NCBI RefSeq assembly: GCF_030499575.1
Contig: NZ_JASTLC010000001.1
Location: forward strand, 4,178,001-4,242,000
DNA length: 64,000 bases
Direction: 5' to 3'
Origin: Streptomyces sp. DG2A-72
GTDB taxonomy: Bacteria; Actinomycetota; Actinomycetes; Streptomycetales; Streptomycetaceae
The notes under the pieces were generated by a model. It ran no database searches, was not told the origin of the DNA, and worked only from the letters and a program-made list of their open reading frames with translations. The position numbers and the translations under genes were made by a program. Every line of letters begins with the position of its first letter. Within the stretch, counting starts at the first letter, position 1. This document shows, piece by piece, positions 61,558-64,000 of the stretch.

Positions 61558-63777
61558 TCAGACGCTTACCAGCTCCCGTTCCTCGTCCGGATCCGCGTTC
61601 TTGCGGTCCTCCGCCGTCCTCAGCCCCTCGCCCTCGACATCCACGTTGGGCAGCGCACGGTCCAGCCACTTCGGCAGCCACCAGGCCTTGCGGCCGAGCA
61701 GTGCCAGCACCGCCGGGACGATCGCCATCCGCACGACGAACGCGTCGAAGAAGACCGCGATCGCGAGACCGAAGCCGATCATCTTGATCATGGACTCGCT
61801 CGAGCCGATGAAGCCCGCGAAGACCGCCATCATGATCACCGCAGCGGCGGTCACCACACGAGCGCCGTGCTTGAAGCCCGTGACGACCGCCTGGCTCGGC
61901 TTCTCGCCGTGGACGTACGCCTCGCGCATCCGGGTCACGAGGAACACCTCGTAGTCCATCGCCAGCCCGAAGACCACGCCGACCATGAAGATCGGCATCA
62001 TCGACATGATCGGGCCGGTCTCCTCGACGCCCATCAGGCCGGCCAGCCAGCCCCACTGGAAGACCGCGACCACGGCACCCAGCGCCGCCAGCACGCTCAG
62101 CAGGAAGCCGAGGGCCGCCTTCAGGGGGACCAGGATCGAGCGGAAGACCGCGATCAACAACAAGAACGCGAGGCCTACCACCAGCGCCAGGTACGGGACC
62201 AGCGCGTCGTTCATCTTCTGGGAGAAGTCGATGTTCATCGCTGTGGTGCCGGTGACCAGCACGTCCGCGTCCGTGTCGGACTTGATCTGCGCGCCCTCGT
62301 CACGGATGGAGTGGACGAGGTCCTCGGTCTGTGCCGAGGAGGGCTTGGAGTCGGGGATCACGGTGATGGTGAAGGTGTCCCCGGCCTTGTCGAACGCCGC
62401 CGGGCTGACGGATACGACACCGTCCAGGCCCTTGATGTCATCGATCGTGGTCTGCGCGACCGCCTTCGGGTCGTCGCTGCCCTTCGCGTCACCGGCGATC
62501 ATCAGCGGCCCGTTGAAGCCGGGCCCGAAGCCGTCGGAGAGGAGGTCGAACGCCCGTCGCTGTGTCGTGGACGTGGGCTGCGAGCCGTCGTCGGGAAGGC
62601 CCAGTTCCAGCGAGGCGACCGGAACCGCGGCGGCTCCGAGGCCGATGACGCCGAAGAGGAGGACGGCGACGGGACGGCGTACGACGAAGCTCGCCCAGCG
62701 CGTGCCCATGTTCGGCTTGGTCCGCGCCGCCGCGGACTTCCGGCGGCCGAACAGCTTGCTCTTCTCCCCCGCCGGCTGCACCTTGCGGCCCGCGTACCCG
62801 AGCAGCGCCGGGATCATCGTCAGGGCGATCAGTACGGCGATGACGACCGTGCCCGCCGCCGCGAAGCCCATCTTCGTCAGCATCGGGATGTTGACGACCG
62901 CGAGTCCGGCCAGCGCGATCACGACCGTGAGGCCTGCGAAGACCACCGCGGAGCCCGCCGTGCCGACCGCCCTGCCGACCGCTTCCTCGCGGTCGCGGCC
63001 CTCGGTGAGTTCGGCCCGGTAGCGGGAGACGATGAACAGCGCGTAGTCGATGCCGACCGCGAGGCCGATCATCGTGGCCAGCGTGGCCGTGGTGTCGCCG
63101 AGGTCGAGGGCGTTGGCCAGCGCCGTGATGCCCGAGATGCCGATGCCCACGCCGATGAGCGCCGTCAGCAGCGGCAGTCCGGCCGCGACGAGGGAACCCA
63201 GGGTGATGACGAGGACGACCGCGGCGACGGCTATACCGATGATCTCGGTGGAGCCGGTCTCGGGTGCCGCCTGGAGCGCGTCACCGCCGATGTCGACGGT
63301 CAGACCGGCATCCCGTGCGTCCTGCGCGGCGTCCTCCAGCGCCTCCTTGGAGGCGTCCTTCAGTTCCATGCCGGAGACGTCGTACGACACCGCCGCATAC
63401 GCGACCGTCCCGTCCTTGCTGACCGCGTTCGCCTTGAACGGGTCGGCGACCGAGGTGACCTCGGAGCCGTCGGACAGGTCCTGGACGGTCTTCTCGACGG
63501 TCGCCTTGTTGGCGGCGTCGGTCATCTTCTCCCCGTCGGGCGCCTGGAAGACGACCCGCGCGGTCGCGCCGTCGGCGCTCATGCCGGGGAAGCGCTCCTC
63601 CAGCAGGTCGAAGGCCTTCTGGGCCTCGGTGCCGGGGATCGAGAAAGAGGAGGAACCCGCTGCGGGGGCGCTGGCCGCGCCCACACCCGCGAGCGTCAGC
63701 AGCGCCACCCATATCAGGGCGACGAAGTGGCGTCGCCTGAAGGCGAGCCGGCCGAGTTTGTAGAGAAACGTGGCCAC
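61558..63777 (-). CDS. MMPL/RND-superfamily transporter
   Basis: The 739-residue product has about 12 spans in two halves, each led by a single span and a large extracytoplasmic loop. Family motifs are GLAVGIDYALFIVSRYR (first half) and GLAMDYEVFLVTRMRE (second half), with the Asp-Tyr pairs that carry protons. It should export lipids or small hydrophobic compounds. GTG 63777 has GGGAG nine bases upstream; the frame extends to 63864 without a site. A probable TetR gene lies upstream on the same strand. Confidence 0.93.
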   Translation of the reverse strand: MATFLYKLGRLAFRRRHFVALIWVALLTLAGVGAASAPAAGSSSFSIPGTEAQKAFDLLEERFPGMSADGATARVVFQAPDGEKMTDAANKATVEKTVQDLSDGSEVTSVADPFKANAVSKDGTVAYAAVSYDVSGMELKDASKEALEDAAQDARDAGLTVDIGGDALQAAPETGSTEIIGIAVAAVVLVITLGSLVAAGLPLLTALIGVGIGISGITALANALDLGDTTATLATMIGLAVGIDYALFIVSRYRAELTEGRDREEAVGRAVGTAGSAVVFAGLTVVIALAGLAVVNIPMLTKMGFAAAGTVVIAVLIALTMIPALLGYAGRKVQPAGEKSKLFGRRKSAAARTKPNMGTRWASFVVRRPVAVLLFGVIGLGAAAVPVASLELGLPDDGSQPTSTTQRRAFDLLSDGFGPGFNGPLMIAGDAKGSDDPKAVAQTTIDDIKGLDGVVSVSPAAFDKAGDTFTITVIPDSKPSSAQTEDLVHSIRDEGAQIKSDTDADVLVTGTTAMNIDFSQKMNDALVPYLALVVGLAFLLLIAVFRSILVPLKAALGFLLSVLAALGAVVAVFQWGWLAGLMGVEETGPIMSMMPIFMVGVVFGLAMDYEVFLVTRMREAYVHGEKPSQAVVTGFKHGARVVTAAAVIMMAVFAGFIGSSESMIKMIGFGLAIAVFFDAFVVRMAIVPAVLALLGRKAWWLPKWLDRALPNVDVEGEGLRTAEDRKNADPDEERELVSV

Positions 63778-63900
63778 GAGGGCGTACTCCCGGTCAGGTC
63801 GTGGGTGTAACAGGGCAGGGGTGATCAGCCCGATGGGTGGCAGGCGTGATCGGCCCGACGACATGAGCGGTTACGTCAGGTGGGGGCTTGCTGTGGGGAA

Positions 63901-63999
63901 TTACCGGTTGGCAGACCGGTTCGCGGATACACCGAGGGCGGGGAGGACCACGGCGTCGATGTACGAGGTGAGGAAGGCCCGGGTCGGCGGCCGGTCCTC
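63901..63999 (-). CDS. C-terminus of a probable TetR-family regulator (cut by the window edge)
   Basis: The minus-strand frame ending in TAA at 63901-63903 encodes 32 residues (EDRPPTRAFLTSYIDAVVLP, then ALGVSANRSANR). The YIDAVVLPAL segment is like the final helix of many TetR proteins. It lies upstream of the MMPL gene in the same orientation, where a cognate repressor is common. Only the tail is visible, so the assignment is tentative. Confidence 0.5.
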   Translation of the reverse strand, partial: EDRPPTRAFLTSYIDAVVLPALGVSANRSANR

Positions 64000-64000
64000 G

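Noticed and set aside
61867..63810. 647-residue plus-strand open frame over the MMPL gene
   Set aside because: Antisense shadow. The translation is Arg/Gly/Asp/His-rich with no hydrophobic or catalytic pattern.

Overview
The window is chromosomal DNA from an actinomycete, almost certainly a Streptomyces. Base composition is very G+C rich, GTG starts are frequent, third codon positions are strongly G/C, and the gene content is characteristic: an SsgA-like protein of the SsgE type, tam/tamR, galT-galE-galK, rpfB, pmt, and a cell-wall protein ending in a sortase-E type LAETG signal. Gene order from glmU to the Ni/Co ECF transporter matches, from memory, the S. coelicolor SCO3122 to about SCO3165 block. 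No database was consulted.

Layout. (1) 1-11003: a truncated accessory gene, tRNA-Gln(TTG), glmU, prsA, rplY, pth, two envelope proteins, ppc, and a fatty-acid desaturase translationally coupled to a TetR regulator. (2) 11045-14551: a Phd/RelE-type toxin-antitoxin pair, tam/tamR with twin operator palindromes, an orphan LuxR-type response regulator and a GNAT. (3) 14544-26814: the gal operon, divergent from a sodium:solute symporter with a small membrane partner, then a response regulator with a degenerate receiver, tandem PQQ-propeller membrane proteins and an ABC-F ATPase. (4) 27062-35798: an accessory island. It holds an SseB-like gene, a type-VII-like helical protein, a 1566-residue RHS/YD polymorphic toxin with a ribonuclease Sa-like tip, a barstar-family immunity gene, and an XRE-regulator cluster with small downstream genes. 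(5) 35954-51895: conserved cell-envelope and RNA genes (PGRP amidase, ispE, ksgA, rpfB, tatD, rsmI, pmt, two transpeptidases, ssgE), then an ECF metal transporter (M-N fusion, Q, O) behind a Nur-box-like sequence. (6) 51942-64000: ohrR/ohr, a serine hydrolase, small secreted or unknown genes, a metallophosphoesterase, a broken EamA/DMT transporter overlapping an over-long ybaK reading frame, a methyltransferase, a gene-free interval with eight 60-bp minisatellite units, YceI, a GNAT, an MMPL transporter and the end of a probable TetR gene.

How the parts work together. Several genes serve envelope and peptidoglycan biology (GlmU and PrsA precursors, Pmt glycosylation, two PBPs, SsgE, RpfB, PGRP amidase, LAETG protein). 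The main offensive system is the island toxin with its overlapping immunity gene. A recurring oddity is short tandem duplication at or next to gene stop codons, together with larger repeat arrays near 37.2, 57.5 and 59.5 kb.
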